56,355 nucleotides of DNA. Origin: an uncultured Collinsella sp. Its GTDB lineage: Bacteria > Actinomycetota > Coriobacteriia > Coriobacteriales > Coriobacteriaceae. A model generated the notes under the pieces. That model was not told where the DNA came from, did no database searches, and saw only the letters and a list, made by a program, of their open reading frames with translations. Of this stretch, positions 48,821 through 56,355 are shown in pieces. The translations under genes were made by a program, and so were the position numbers. The stretch lies in the NCBI GenBank assembly GCA_902470815.1, contig CABRHS010000013.1:1-56355 (forward strand), in the 5' to 3' direction. How positions within the stretch are numbered: the first letter of the stretch is position 1; each line of letters starts with the position of its first letter.

Positions 48821-48907
48821 GTGCCATTGGGGCATGTCCCCAATGGCACGAGTCGGCGCGCGAAGAAAAGCAGGAAGCGTGACAAAGGGGCCTGACCCTT
48901 ATGGCGC
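48821..48907. repeat. Dispersed intergenic repeat pair, copy 3
   Basis: A perfect hairpin (GTGCCATTGGGG at 48821-48832 with 48838-48849) and a second, degenerate AAGGG/CCCTT motif (about 48880-48907) lie between the surface protein and the ferredoxin gene. Part of the first matches copy 2 at 42050-42063. No T tract follows the hairpin. Confidence 0.65.
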
Positions 48908-48983
48908 TGGAGCCGTGCGGGTACAATGGCATGAGCAAAACGGCGGGCGTGCGCGGCGAATTGCCGCGCGATAAGGGAGAGTC

Positions 48984-50249
48984 ATGGCTCAGCAGCGCGA
49001 CATGTTCGACGACATCATCGATATCAGCAAGGGCATTGATGCGCTTAAAAACCCGTTCGGAGGCATCACCGACGCGCTGATCGGCACGGTGGACGACTCC
49101 AAGCCCCACTGGAACCCGGCCGACTACAAGGAGCGCCCGCGCGTGAACTGCATCCCGTGCCTGGCCTGCAAATCGGACAAGAGCAGCTGCCGCGCCTGCA
49201 CGGAGGTGTGCCCCGTCGACGCGATCGAGATCGAGGACGGTGCCATCGACGTGCTCGACAGCTGCCGCAAGTGCGGCCTGTGCGTGGCGTCCTGCCCCAC
49301 GGAGGCGTTCGTGAGCCCGCGCCTGCAGCCCAAGAAGGTGTACGACGCCGTGGCCCGCGCCGCCACCGCGCACGAGACCGCGTACGTCACCTGCACGCGC
49401 GCCCTCAAGCGCATCCCGCGCGAGAACGAGGTCGTTTTGGCCTGCGTGGGCGACGTCACGCGCGAGACCTGGTTCTCCATCCTCACCGACTTCCCCAACG
49501 TGAGCGTTTACCTGCCTCTGGACGTCTGCGCGAACTGCCGCAACGCCGCGGGCGAGGAGATGCTGGGCAACGCGATCGCCGAGGCGGAGGAGTGGGCCGG
49601 CCGCGGCATGGGCCTGGAGGTCGAGGCGAGCTCCCTCAAGTGCAACAAGCGCCGCGAGTACGAGCGCAAGGAGTTCATGGACAACATCGTGCGCCAGACG
49701 GGGCTCACGGTGTCCAAGCTCACGCCGGCGACGGCCGCCGTCGCGAGCGTCACCCAGCGCATCCGCGAGCACTCAACCCGCGTGAGCGCGCTCGAGAAGA
49801 CCCTCAACGCTGCGTGCGGCACCACGACCCAGAAGCGCCGCCGCATTCTCACCCAGGGTCGGCAGCTGCTGCTCTCCACGCTGCAGCAGCATCCCGAGCT
49901 CGCCCAGAACGTGCGCGTGCGGGTTCCCGAGTGCGATCACGACAAGTGCACCATGTGCGGCGACTGCGTGGAGGCCTGCCCGGTGTTCGCCGTGGACCTG
50001 CTGGCCGGCGGCAAGCTCGCGATCGAGCTCACGTATTGCATCGGCTGCGGTCTGTGCGCGGAGGTCTGCGGCGACCGTGCGCTCACCATGGTGGAGCACG
50101 ACGGCGCCGACCTGGTGGTGCCCGATCCGGAAGCCGAGCGCAAGGCCAAGCTCGCGGCGGAGGCCAAGCAGGAGTACGCCGAGGCCAAGGCGCAGGTCAA
50201 GAAGACCGTGGGCAAGGTCCTCGACAGCGTGGAGAAGTTCGCCGAGTAG
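48984..50249 (+). CDS. Multi-cluster ferredoxin-like protein (four CxxCxxC motifs)
   Basis: This 421-residue soluble protein carries two pairs of ferredoxin motifs: CIPCLACKSDKSSCRACTEVCP and CRKCGLCVASCP near residues 55-110 (each shown in part), then CTMCGDCVEACP and CIGCGLCAEVCG near 325-365. The middle has CTRAL, VVLACVGDVTRETWFS and DVCANCRN, like the Cys-containing insert of small-subunit-like electron-transfer proteins. The last 50 residues are a Lys/Ala helix. It should shuttle electrons between redox partners, which are not adjacent. A TACAAT -10 lies about 58 bases upstream. Confidence 0.8.
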   Translation: MAQQRDMFDDIIDISKGIDALKNPFGGITDALIGTVDDSKPHWNPADYKERPRVNCIPCLACKSDKSSCRACTEVCPVDAIEIEDGAIDVLDSCRKCGLCVASCPTEAFVSPRLQPKKVYDAVARAATAHETAYVTCTRALKRIPRENEVVLACVGDVTRETWFSILTDFPNVSVYLPLDVCANCRNAAGEEMLGNAIAEAEEWAGRGMGLEVEASSLKCNKRREYERKEFMDNIVRQTGLTVSKLTPATAAVASVTQRIREHSTRVSALEKTLNAACGTTTQKRRRILTQGRQLLLSTLQQHPELAQNVRVRVPECDHDKCTMCGDCVEACPVFAVDLLAGGKLAIELTYCIGCGLCAEVCGDRALTMVEHDGADLVVPDPEAERKAKLAAEAKQEYAEAKAQVKKTVGKVLDSVEKFAE

Positions 50250-50327
50250 CCTCATCAAACAATTAGCGCCCTGTGGAGGCGTGGGCGTTCATGCGCTCGC
50301 GCCTCCCTTTGTCAAGGGGGATAACGC

Positions 50328-50355
50328 TTGAAAACACGAACACACGTTCTATAAT
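50328..50355 (+). promoter_or_regulatory. Promoter P1 upstream of higBA
   Basis: TTGAAA (50328-50333) and a perfect TATAAT (50350-50355) are 16 bases apart. Confidence 0.65.
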
Positions 50356-50396
50356 TGAAGAACAGGGGACGGTTAGGGCCAATAGGTGGCTCGAGC

Positions 50397-50424
50397 TTGA
50401 CATGCTTCTGTAATGCAGTAATAC
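50397..50424 (+). promoter_or_regulatory. Promoter P2 of higBA with inverted repeat
   Basis: A perfect TTGACA (50397-50402) and TAATAC (50419-50424) are 16 bases apart. ATGCTTC/GAAGCAT (50402-50408 and 50437-50443) spans the start of transcription and may be the antitoxin operator. Confidence 0.65.
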
Positions 50425-50441
50425 TTCTATCTAACGGAAGC

Positions 50442-50738
50442 ATGGTGAGAGGTATGCACTTTCGGGATTCGGCGCTACAAGCCTTTTGGATGGATCCCGT
50501 CGGTTGCGACTCTAACTGGCTGCCCGCTGGCGTGGAACGTGTGCTCTATCGAAAGCTCCAGATGCTTGGCGCTGCGCATTCGCTGCAAGATCTACGTGTT
50601 CCACCTGGCAATCACCTTGAGAAGCTGCGCGGATCAAGGAAGGGCCAATACAGCATCAGAGTGAACTCCCAATGGCGTCTTTGCTTTATTTGGGAAGATG
50701 GGGAGGCGAGGAGAGTTGAGTTCTGCGACTACCATTGA
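50442..50738 (+). CDS. higB: HigB-type RelE-family toxin
   Basis: This 98-residue protein is a HigB/RelE-superfamily mRNA-cutting toxin. The family core RKLQMLGAAHSLQDLRVPPGNHLEKLRG and GQYSIRVNSQWRLCFIWEDG are intact, as is the C-terminal EFCDYH. The N-terminus is somewhat longer than in typical HigB. ATG 50442 is chosen because GGAAG is immediately upstream; GTG 50445 and ATG 50454 are alternatives. It overlaps the antitoxin gene by 41 bases in the order toxin-antitoxin typical of hig. Confidence 0.9.
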   Translation: MVRGMHFRDSALQAFWMDPVGCDSNWLPAGVERVLYRKLQMLGAAHSLQDLRVPPGNHLEKLRGSRKGQYSIRVNSQWRLCFIWEDGEARRVEFCDYH

Positions 50739-51006
50739 GGATGTTATTTCCACGCCCGGCGAGATTCTGCTCGAGGAGTTTCTGCGGCCACTTGGGATCA
50801 GCCAATACAAACTGGCTAAGGCAATCGGCAAGCCCCAGTCGGCCATATCCGATATCGTCCACGGACGGCGTGTCATAACTCCGGAGATGGCGTGGCTGCT
50901 TGGGCGGGCCTTGGGCACCACTCCGCGTTTCTGGCTTGATCTGGAAGCAACCTACCAACTCAAGTTGCTTGAAGATAGGGAAATGCCCGAAGTGCTCGCG
51001 CTCTGA
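50698..51006 (+). CDS. higA: HigA-type antitoxin
   Basis: This 102-residue protein is the HTH antitoxin of the pair: TPGEILLEEFLRPLGISQYKLAKAIGKPQSAISDIVHGRRVITPEMAWLLGRALGTTPRFWLDLE (residues about 19-84) is the HigA core, with an XRE helix-turn-helix. It should bind HigB and repress the promoters upstream. The ATG at 50698 lies within higB; a TTG at 50716 with a better-spaced GGAGG is an alternative. Confidence 0.92.
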   Translation: MGRRGELSSATTIEDVISTPGEILLEEFLRPLGISQYKLAKAIGKPQSAISDIVHGRRVITPEMAWLLGRALGTTPRFWLDLEATYQLKLLEDREMPEVLAL

Positions 51007-51111
51007 TGCGTTATTGCCGGTCTCGGCTCTCCTCAGACTTGCCCTGCATTCTTGAATTATCTAAAACTGCAATTTCAGCCATCGCGAAGGCTGGGGTATT
51101 TATACGGGCAA

Positions 51112-51186
51112 ATGGCCCAAAGCTGGATGATTGAATGGCGCTTCGGTGGCACGCGTCCACGCTCGCGCACGGGTCATTTGGGCCAT
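51112..51186. repeat. Ten-base inverted repeat spanning the ychF leader region
   Basis: ATGGCCCAAA (51112-51121) and TTTGGGCCAT (51177-51186) are exact complements 55 bases apart, just before the TATAAT -10 at 51194-51199. No gene lies between them. Confidence 0.55.
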
Positions 51187-51193
51187 TACGGGC

Positions 51194-51199
51194 TATAAT
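51194..51199 (+). promoter_or_regulatory. Candidate -10 element of ychF
   Basis: A perfect TATAAT stands 57 bases before the ychF start. The -35 region is not close to consensus and overlaps the inverted repeat arm. Confidence 0.5.
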
Positions 51200-51256
51200 G
51201 GCAAAGTTTACGTATACGCAGCGCATACGGCGCTGAGCTTTAAGTAAAGGAAACCC

Positions 51257-52336
51257 ATGGCACTCTCCATCGGAATCGTCGGCCTGCCCAACGTGGGCAA
51301 GTCCACGCTGTTCACCGCCCTCACCAAGAAGGGCGGCTTGGCCGCCAACTACCCGTTCGCCACGATCGATCCCAACGTGGGCGTCGTGGACGTGCCGGAC
51401 GACCGCCTTCAGGCGCTCGCCAAGATCGTGAACCCCGCGCGCATCCTGCCAGCCACGGTCGAGTTCGTCGACATCGCCGGCCTGGTCAAGGGCGCCGCCT
51501 CCGAGGGCGCCGGCCTGGGCAACCAGTTCTTGGCGAACATCCGCGAGTGCGATGCCATCTGCCAGGTCGTCCGCTACTTCAAGGACCCGGACGTCATGCG
51601 CGAGGCCAACCACACGGGCGAGTTCGTGGATCCCGCGAGCGACGCGGAAACCATCATGACCGAGCTCATCTTGGCGGACATCCAGACGCTCGAGAAGCAG
51701 CTGCCCAAGCTCGAGAAGGAGGCAAAGCGCGACGCCGAGCTCATGCCCAAGCTGAACGTGGGTAAGCGCCTCGTGGCATGGCTCAACGAGGGCAACCGCG
51801 CCGCCACCATGGAGATGACCGATGAGGAGCGCGCCGCCGCAAAGGGCCTGTTCCTGCTCACCTTGAAGCCCATGCTCTACGTGGCCAACATCGATGAGGA
51901 CATGCTGGGCGAGGAGCTCGAGCCCATCGACGGCGTCACGCCCATCCCGATCTGCGCCAAGGTCGAGGCGGAGCTGTCCGAGCTCGACCCCGAGGAGGCC
52001 GCCGAGTTCCTGGCGGACCTCGGCATGGAGCGCTCCGGCCTGGAGGTGCTCGCGCAGGCTGCCTACAAGCTGCTCGGGCTGCAGAGCTTCTTCACTGCCG
52101 GCGAGGTCGAGGTCCGCGCGTGGACGGTGCGTCAGGGTGCCACGGCCCCGCAGGCCGCCGGCGTGATCCACAGCGACTTTGAGCGCGGCTTCATCAAGGC
52201 CGAGACCATCGCCTTCGACGATTACGTCGAGCTCGGTGGCGAGAAGGGCGCCAAGGAGGCCGGCCGCCTTCGCATGGAGGGTAAGGACTACGTCATGCAG
52301 GACGGCGACGTGGTGCATTTCCGCTTCAACGTGTAG
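51257..52336 (+). CDS. ychF: Ribosome-binding ATPase YchF
   Basis: This 359-residue Obg-family protein hydrolyses ATP and binds ribosomes under stress. It has GIVGLPNVGKSTLFTALT, NYPFATIDPNVGVVDVPDDRL, FVDIAGLVKGAASEGAGLGNQFLANIRECDAI, VANIDED and the TGS-like C-terminus with FFTAGEVEVRAWTVRQG, DFERGFIKAETI and YVMQDGDVVHFRFNV. The length is usual. GGAAACC precedes the ATG at 51257. Confidence 0.96.
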   Translation: MALSIGIVGLPNVGKSTLFTALTKKGGLAANYPFATIDPNVGVVDVPDDRLQALAKIVNPARILPATVEFVDIAGLVKGAASEGAGLGNQFLANIRECDAICQVVRYFKDPDVMREANHTGEFVDPASDAETIMTELILADIQTLEKQLPKLEKEAKRDAELMPKLNVGKRLVAWLNEGNRAATMEMTDEERAAAKGLFLLTLKPMLYVANIDEDMLGEELEPIDGVTPIPICAKVEAELSELDPEEAAEFLADLGMERSGLEVLAQAAYKLLGLQSFFTAGEVEVRAWTVRQGATAPQAAGVIHSDFERGFIKAETIAFDDYVELGGEKGAKEAGRLRMEGKDYVMQDGDVVHFRFNV

Positions 52337-52410
52337 ACGAAGCGCGTTCGATGTTGACACGGCGCGCCGGGCGGGCAAGGCCGCGGCGCGCGATTGAAAA
52401 GGGGTATGAC

Positions 52411-52788
52411 ATGTTCTCGTTCGGCAGGCAAAACGGCATGAGGGCCATCTTGGCCCTGGTGCTCGCCCTCGTTCCGCTCGTCGGTGTGCTCATGCTGTTT
52501 CCGCAGCTGGGCGATCAGGTTCCCATGAAGGTCGGCTCCGCGGGCGAGGTCCTGCGCTGGGGCTCCAAGTGGGAGCTCGTCCTGATTCCGGCGTTCGGCT
52601 TCCTGCTCTCCGGCGCCACCATCTCCATGGGGCTCAAGAACGCCAAGAGCTATCGCGACGACGCGAACCTCGCGGTGATCACGTTCCAGCGCGCCACGCG
52701 CAACGCCGTGGTGCAGGGCATCGTGTTCATCGTGGCGACGGGCGTGATCCTGTACGGCGTGTACAGCGGCGGTGGCATCGGCCTGTAG
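52411..52788 (+). CDS. DUF1648-like membrane protein
   Basis: This 125-residue protein has three hydrophobic spans (about 13-30, 55-75, 100-120) and the DUF1648-type stretch FPQLGDQVPMKVGSAGEVLRWGSKWELVLIP, in which a polar strand lies between two helices. Function unknown. AAAAGGGG precedes the ATG at 52411; a longer frame upstream is rejected for lack of a ribosome site. It stands between ychF and the rnf operon, from which a 200-base gap with a TACAAT -10 (52913-52918) separates it. Confidence 0.8.
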   Translation: MFSFGRQNGMRAILALVLALVPLVGVLMLFPQLGDQVPMKVGSAGEVLRWGSKWELVLIPAFGFLLSGATISMGLKNAKSYRDDANLAVITFQRATRNAVVQGIVFIVATGVILYGVYSGGGIGL

Positions 52789-52912
52789 CCGCGCGGGCGG
52801 AATGCGCGCCGGGAGGGCCGCGAACCCCTGCCGAATCGCGCGAGTCTGTCCGCTAAAACGCTTTTAGCTGCAAAAACTGTCATTTGGCAGTCCATATCTC
52901 CCGGAAACCCTG

Positions 52913-52918
52913 TACAAT
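52913..52918 (+). promoter_or_regulatory. Candidate -10 element of the rnf operon
   Basis: TACAAT lies 83 bases before rnfC. The palindrome GCTAAAACGCTTTTAGC (about 52852-52868) stands upstream and a GC hairpin (about 52936-52965) lies in the leader; both could be regulatory. Confidence 0.45.
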
Positions 52919-52995
52919 TTTGTGCCAGGTATGCGCCGCGGCCGTGTCTTCTGGCACGGCCGCGCACTGTTGGGGGAGATATGGAAGGGAAGCCA

Positions 52996-54339
52996 ATGTT
53001 CTCTCTGCACAAGACGAGGGGTGGCGTGCATCCGCCCCAGTGCAAGGACATGCGGGACTTTGCCTGCACGTCCATCGCGTCGCCCGATAAGGTGCTCATT
53101 CCGCTGAACATGCACATCGGCGCACCGGCGAGTCCGGTGGTGAGCGAGGGCGACCATGTATATGTCGGTACGCTGATCGGCCAGGTCGAGGGCCTGGGCT
53201 CGCCGATCCACGCGAGCATCTCCGGCAGGGTCACCAAGGTTGCGACCGAGCAGCTGCCCACGGGCGCCACGGCCCCCGTGGTGGAGATCGCCTCCGATGG
53301 CAAGATGGAAGCCGACCCTGCGCTCAAGGCGCCCGAGTACGCCACCAAGGAGGAGTTCATCTCCTGCGTGCGCGACTCCGGCATGGTCGGCCTGGGCGGC
53401 GCCTCGTTCCCCACGTGGTTCAAGATGCGCGCCCCCGAGGGCAAGAGCTTCGAGTTCCTCGTGGTCAACGGCATGGAGTGCGAGCCCTACATCACGAGCG
53501 ACTACCGCCAGATGATGGAGCACACCGAGCGCGTGATCGACGGCGTGTTCCGCACCATCGAGGCCCTCGAGATCCCCGCCGCCGTGATCGGCGTGGAGGA
53601 CAACAAGCCCGAGGCCATCCTCGAGCTCCAGCGCGTGGTCAAGGAGAAGGGTCGCGAGGACCGCATCGAGGTCATGTCGATCCCCACCAAGTACCCCGCG
53701 GGCGGCGAGAAGGTGCTCATCAAGGCCACGACCGGGCGCGACGTGCCCGCCGGCGGCCTGCCCATCGACGTGGGCTGCCTGGTGGTCAACGTGACCACCA
53801 TCTCCCGCGTTGAGCAGTACTTCCGCTACGGCATGCCCCTCACCTGCAAGACCGTCACGGTCACGGGCGACTGCATCGCCAAGCCGGGCAATTACCGCAT
53901 CCCCATCGGCATGAGCGTCCGCGACGTCATCGAGGCCACGGGCGGCATGGTCAAGGAGCCCAAGAAGATCATCATGGGCGGACCGATGATGGGCCGCACC
54001 ATCACCGACATCGACTGCCCGATCCTGAAGGCCAACAACGCCATCGTGGCCCTGCACGACGCCGCCGTCTTGCCGGACGAGACCGCCTGCATCCGCTGCG
54101 GCCGCTGCGTGCGCGCCTGCCCGCTGTCGCTGTCGCCCTTCGCGCTCGACGGCGCCTCCCGCAGCCATGACGCGGTGGCGCTCGACGAGCTCGCCGTCAT
54201 GAACTGCATGGAGTGCGGCTCCTGCGCCTACGTGTGCCCCGCCCACCGTCGCATCACCGCGGCGATCCGCGAGGGCAAGGCCGTGTACCGCGGCGAGGTC
54301 GCTCGCCTGACCGCCCCGTCCCAGAAGAAGGAGGCGTAA
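52996..54339 (+). CDS. rnfC: Electron transport complex subunit RnfC
   Basis: This 447-residue subunit receives electrons from NADH and faces the cytoplasm. It has the RnfC opening KTRGGVHPPQCKDM, the nucleotide-binding SGMVGLGGASFPTWFKM and VVNGMECEPYIT, ATGGMVKEPKKIIMGGPMMG, and two intact [4Fe-4S] motifs, C365-I-R-C-G-R-C-V-R-A-C and C404-M-E-C-G-S-C-A-Y-V-C. The ATG at 52996 is preferred to 52981 because AAGGG has proper spacing and the conserved N-terminus begins there. rnfD follows after three bases. Confidence 0.94.
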   Translation: MFSLHKTRGGVHPPQCKDMRDFACTSIASPDKVLIPLNMHIGAPASPVVSEGDHVYVGTLIGQVEGLGSPIHASISGRVTKVATEQLPTGATAPVVEIASDGKMEADPALKAPEYATKEEFISCVRDSGMVGLGGASFPTWFKMRAPEGKSFEFLVVNGMECEPYITSDYRQMMEHTERVIDGVFRTIEALEIPAAVIGVEDNKPEAILELQRVVKEKGREDRIEVMSIPTKYPAGGEKVLIKATTGRDVPAGGLPIDVGCLVVNVTTISRVEQYFRYGMPLTCKTVTVTGDCIAKPGNYRIPIGMSVRDVIEATGGMVKEPKKIIMGGPMMGRTITDIDCPILKANNAIVALHDAAVLPDETACIRCGRCVRACPLSLSPFALDGASRSHDAVALDELAVMNCMECGSCAYVCPAHRRITAAIREGKAVYRGEVARLTAPSQKKEA

Positions 54340-54342
54340 CGC

Positions 54343-55275
54343 ATGAACCTCATCAACGAGGCCTCGCCTCATTTCCACGGCAAGGGGTCCACGCAGTGGA
54401 TCATGGGCATGGTGTGCCTGTCGCTTCTGCCCACGCTCGTGGCGTCCGTGTTCCTGTACGGCCTGGGCGCCCCGCTGCTCGTGCTGGTCTGCGTGGCCAC
54501 GGCGCTCGTGACCGAGCACCTGTGCTGCAAGCTCATGCATCGCGAGAGCACCGCGGGCGACCTGTCCTGCGTCGTCACCGCCATGCTGTTCGCCTTCACC
54601 CTGCCCGCCGACTGCGGCTATTTCCCGGCCATCCTGGGCACCGTGTTCGCCGTCGGCGTGGTCAAGATGCTGTTCGGCGGCATCGGCTGCAACTTCGCGA
54701 ACCCGGCGGTGGCCGGCCGCGTGTTCATCATGCTGGCCATGCCCATCGCGCTCGGCGCCTACCCTGACGTCATGGGCACCCCGCTCGACGCCATCACCGG
54801 CGCCACCCCGCTGGCCATGAACGCCGCGGGCGCCGCGCCCTACAGCTACATGGACATGATGTTCGGTCTGCACGCCGGTGCGCTGGGCGAGACCTGCATC
54901 ATCACGCTGCTCGCGGGCTACGTGTTCCTGCTCGTGCTGCGCGTGGTCGACGCCTGGGCCACCGTGCCGTTCATCGCCACGGTTGCCGTCATCACCGGCA
55001 TCGCCGGCCAGGACGCCGTCTACCAGGTGCTCTCCGGCGGCCTCGCCCTCGGCGCCTTCTACATGGCCACCGACTACACCACCACGCCCATGACGCCGAA
55101 GGGCAAGATCATCTTCGGCATCGGCTGCGGCGTCATTACCGCTCTCGTGCGCCTGTTCGCCGCCGCCCCCGAGGGCGTGGCGTTCTCCATCCTGTTCATG
55201 AACATGTTCACCCCGCTGATCGACCGCTACACGCGTCCTCAGCCCGCTGGAGGTGTGAAGCATGCCCTCGTCTAA
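54343..55275 (+). CDS. rnfD: Electron transport complex subunit RnfD
   Basis: This 310-residue membrane protein carries covalent FMN on Thr155, in LDAITGATPLA, and helps move Na+ or H+ across the membrane. Other family segments are ASPHFHGKGSTQWIM, CCKLMHRESTAGDLS, FGGIGCNFANPAVAGRVF and YMATDYTTTPMTPKGK. It overlaps rnfG by 14 bases. Confidence 0.95.
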   Translation: MNLINEASPHFHGKGSTQWIMGMVCLSLLPTLVASVFLYGLGAPLLVLVCVATALVTEHLCCKLMHRESTAGDLSCVVTAMLFAFTLPADCGYFPAILGTVFAVGVVKMLFGGIGCNFANPAVAGRVFIMLAMPIALGAYPDVMGTPLDAITGATPLAMNAAGAAPYSYMDMMFGLHAGALGETCIITLLAGYVFLLVLRVVDAWATVPFIATVAVITGIAGQDAVYQVLSGGLALGAFYMATDYTTTPMTPKGKIIFGIGCGVITALVRLFAAAPEGVAFSILFMNMFTPLIDRYTRPQPAGGVKHALV

Positions 55276-55855
55276 CAAGTGCCCGATGGCCCGTCACCGC
55301 AACGGCGCCATCTTCTCCGCATTCACGGTCCTCATCGTCGCGCTGGTCTGCGCGGGCGTGCTCGCGGGCGCGCATTACGGCCTGACCGATGCCTTCACCG
55401 CATCCGACGCCGCGCTCGATGAGGCCAAGGGCGGCGCGCAGCGCAAGGCCCTGTTCCCCGAGGCCGGTTCCTTCGAGGCGCAGTCCGCGCCCGCCGTCGA
55501 GGGTCTCAACTCCGTGTATCGCGCCGACACCGGTGAGTGGGTCTTCGATGTGACCTCGTCGCAGGGCTACCACGGCGATGTCGAGCTCATGGTCGGCATC
55601 AACGCCGATGGCACCGTGGCCGGTCTGCAGGTCGTCGCGGAGGACGAGACCGACGGCATCGGCACCAACGCGTTCACCGAGGAGTACTTCGACGGTTTTG
55701 CCGGGGCTCCCGCCGCCGGTGAGCTTACGGTCGACGAGGCTGGCGCGGGCCAGACCCACGTCGACGCCGTCTCCGGCGCAACCTTCACCTCGCGAGCCGT
55801 GGTCGACTGCCTGAACATCGCCTTCGCCGCCTACGCTCAGATGGGAGGCAACTAA
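55262..55855 (+). CDS. rnfG: Electron transport complex subunit RnfG
   Basis: This 197-residue subunit has one N-terminal membrane helix (about 15-37) and an FMN-binding domain on the outer side, with covalent FMN on Thr174 in VSGATFTSRAVV. Supporting segments are YHGDVELMVGINADGTVAGLQVV and GIGTNAFTEEYF. It overlaps rnfD at its start and rnfE by one base at its stop. Confidence 0.93.
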   Translation: MPSSNKCPMARHRNGAIFSAFTVLIVALVCAGVLAGAHYGLTDAFTASDAALDEAKGGAQRKALFPEAGSFEAQSAPAVEGLNSVYRADTGEWVFDVTSSQGYHGDVELMVGINADGTVAGLQVVAEDETDGIGTNAFTEEYFDGFAGAPAAGELTVDEAGAGQTHVDAVSGATFTSRAVVDCLNIAFAAYAQMGGN

Positions 55856-56355
55856 TGGCCCTGAACGAGAACATCGTGCGCGAGCAGGACGCTCGCATCT
55901 CCAAGATGGTCCACACGCCCACGTTTTTGGTCGTGGCGGGCGCCCTGCCGGGCCTCTTCGCCGCCACCTCGCTTGAGAACGGCCTCGTCATCGGTGCCGT
56001 GACCGCTGCCGCCATCCTCGTGATGGCGCTGATCGCGCCCGCGCTGCGCATCTTCACCGGCACGTGGTCGCGCACCGCGGTGATGCTCATGGTCAGCGTC
56101 ACCGTCGTGACCCTGCTCGGGTTCGGCGTGCGCGTCGCAAACCCCGTCGCGTTCGAGGCGCTCGGCATCTACCTGCCGCTCGTCGCCGTGAACGCGATCG
56201 TCGTGGCGTGGATCGCCGGCGACGGCATGGTGGTCGCCCCCGCCAAGTCCCCGCTTTCCACGGCCGCCTTCGCCGCCGTGTGCGCGTTCGCCACGCTGGC
56301 GTTCGTCGGCTTCATCAACGGCATGCTCACCACCGGTCAGGTCTTCGGCCTCACC
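55855..56355 (+). CDS. rnfE: RnfE-like subunit, 3'-partial, lacking both cluster cysteines
   Basis: The first 167 residues of an RnfE homologue are present; the window ends before the C-terminus. The order C-D-G-E and the stretches TPTFLVVAGALPGLFAATS and FEALGIYLPLVAVNAIVV identify it. In studied RnfE proteins the equivalent positions read LGxCPxLAVT and VNCIIxGRAEA, and these Cys help hold a [2Fe-2S] cluster within the membrane. Here they are Leu31 and Ala114. The start overlaps the rnfG stop. RnfA is not a better match because RnfE is normally next after RnfG. Confidence 0.85.
   Translation, partial: MALNENIVREQDARISKMVHTPTFLVVAGALPGLFAATSLENGLVIGAVTAAAILVMALIAPALRIFTGTWSRTAVMLMVSVTVVTLLGFGVRVANPVAFEALGIYLPLVAVNAIVVAWIAGDGMVVAPAKSPLSTAAFAAVCAFATLAFVGFINGMLTTGQVFGLT

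Noticed and set aside
1..56355. CRISPR arrays, insertion sequences, prophage genes and attachment sites
   Set aside because: No regularly spaced repeats, transposase, integrase or phage structural genes were seen; the only tRNA (38.9 kb) has no adjacent integrase.

Overview
The window is GC-rich, densely coded DNA with actinobacterial codon use. The gene set points to an anaerobic, host-associated Coriobacteriia, most likely a Collinsella-type gut bacterium: phosphotransferase systems, anaerobic-type sulfatases, a tagatose-pathway lactose cluster, an archaeal-type topoisomerase I, an Rnf complex and a sortase-anchored surface protein. The assignment is inferred from gene content alone. No phage, insertion sequence, CRISPR array or rRNA was seen.

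Region 1 (1-5.9 kb) is a mannose-family PTS (IIB partial, IIC, IID) followed by two sulfatases without signal peptides and a TPR-like membrane protein. It looks like a uptake-then-desulfation locus for host glycan sugars. Region 2 (5.9-17.8 kb) is a lactose/tagatose-6-phosphate cluster: lacG, lacE, a LacI-family repressor, lacF, lacA, lacB, a lacX-like mutarotase, lacC, a DeoR regulator, a class II aldolase and a ROK kinase. Three copies of the palindrome ATGAGCACGTGCTCAT (one perfect, two degenerate) lie before lacE and lacF and probably are the operators.

Region 3 (17.9-38.8 kb) is mostly housekeeping: a possible small protein, aspartate aminotransferase, STAS protein, TatA/B and TatC, archaeal-type TopA, thymidylate kinase, DNA polymerase III delta prime, a RicT-like protein with a long arginine-rich tail, ComF, a binding lipoprotein with an upstream micro-ORF, HPF, DegV, a beta-hydroxyacid dehydrogenase with a remarkable His/Cys tail, isocitrate dehydrogenase, a SurA-like protein and purine nucleoside phosphorylase.

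Region 4 (38.9-52.8 kb) has tRNA-Thr(CGT), an amidohydrolase, an XRE regulator, groES/groEL, an opine-dehydrogenase-like protein, a 1187-residue BspA/beta-helix surface protein ending in LPQAGD, a multi-cluster ferredoxin, a HigBA toxin-antitoxin pair and YchF. Region 5 (53.0 kb to the end) is rnfC-D-G-E; the partial RnfE lacks both cysteines that normally hold the intramembrane iron-sulfur cluster. Several intergenic fold-back and dispersed repeats (16.7, 29.8, 39.1, 42.0 and 48.8 kb) are not explained by genes.
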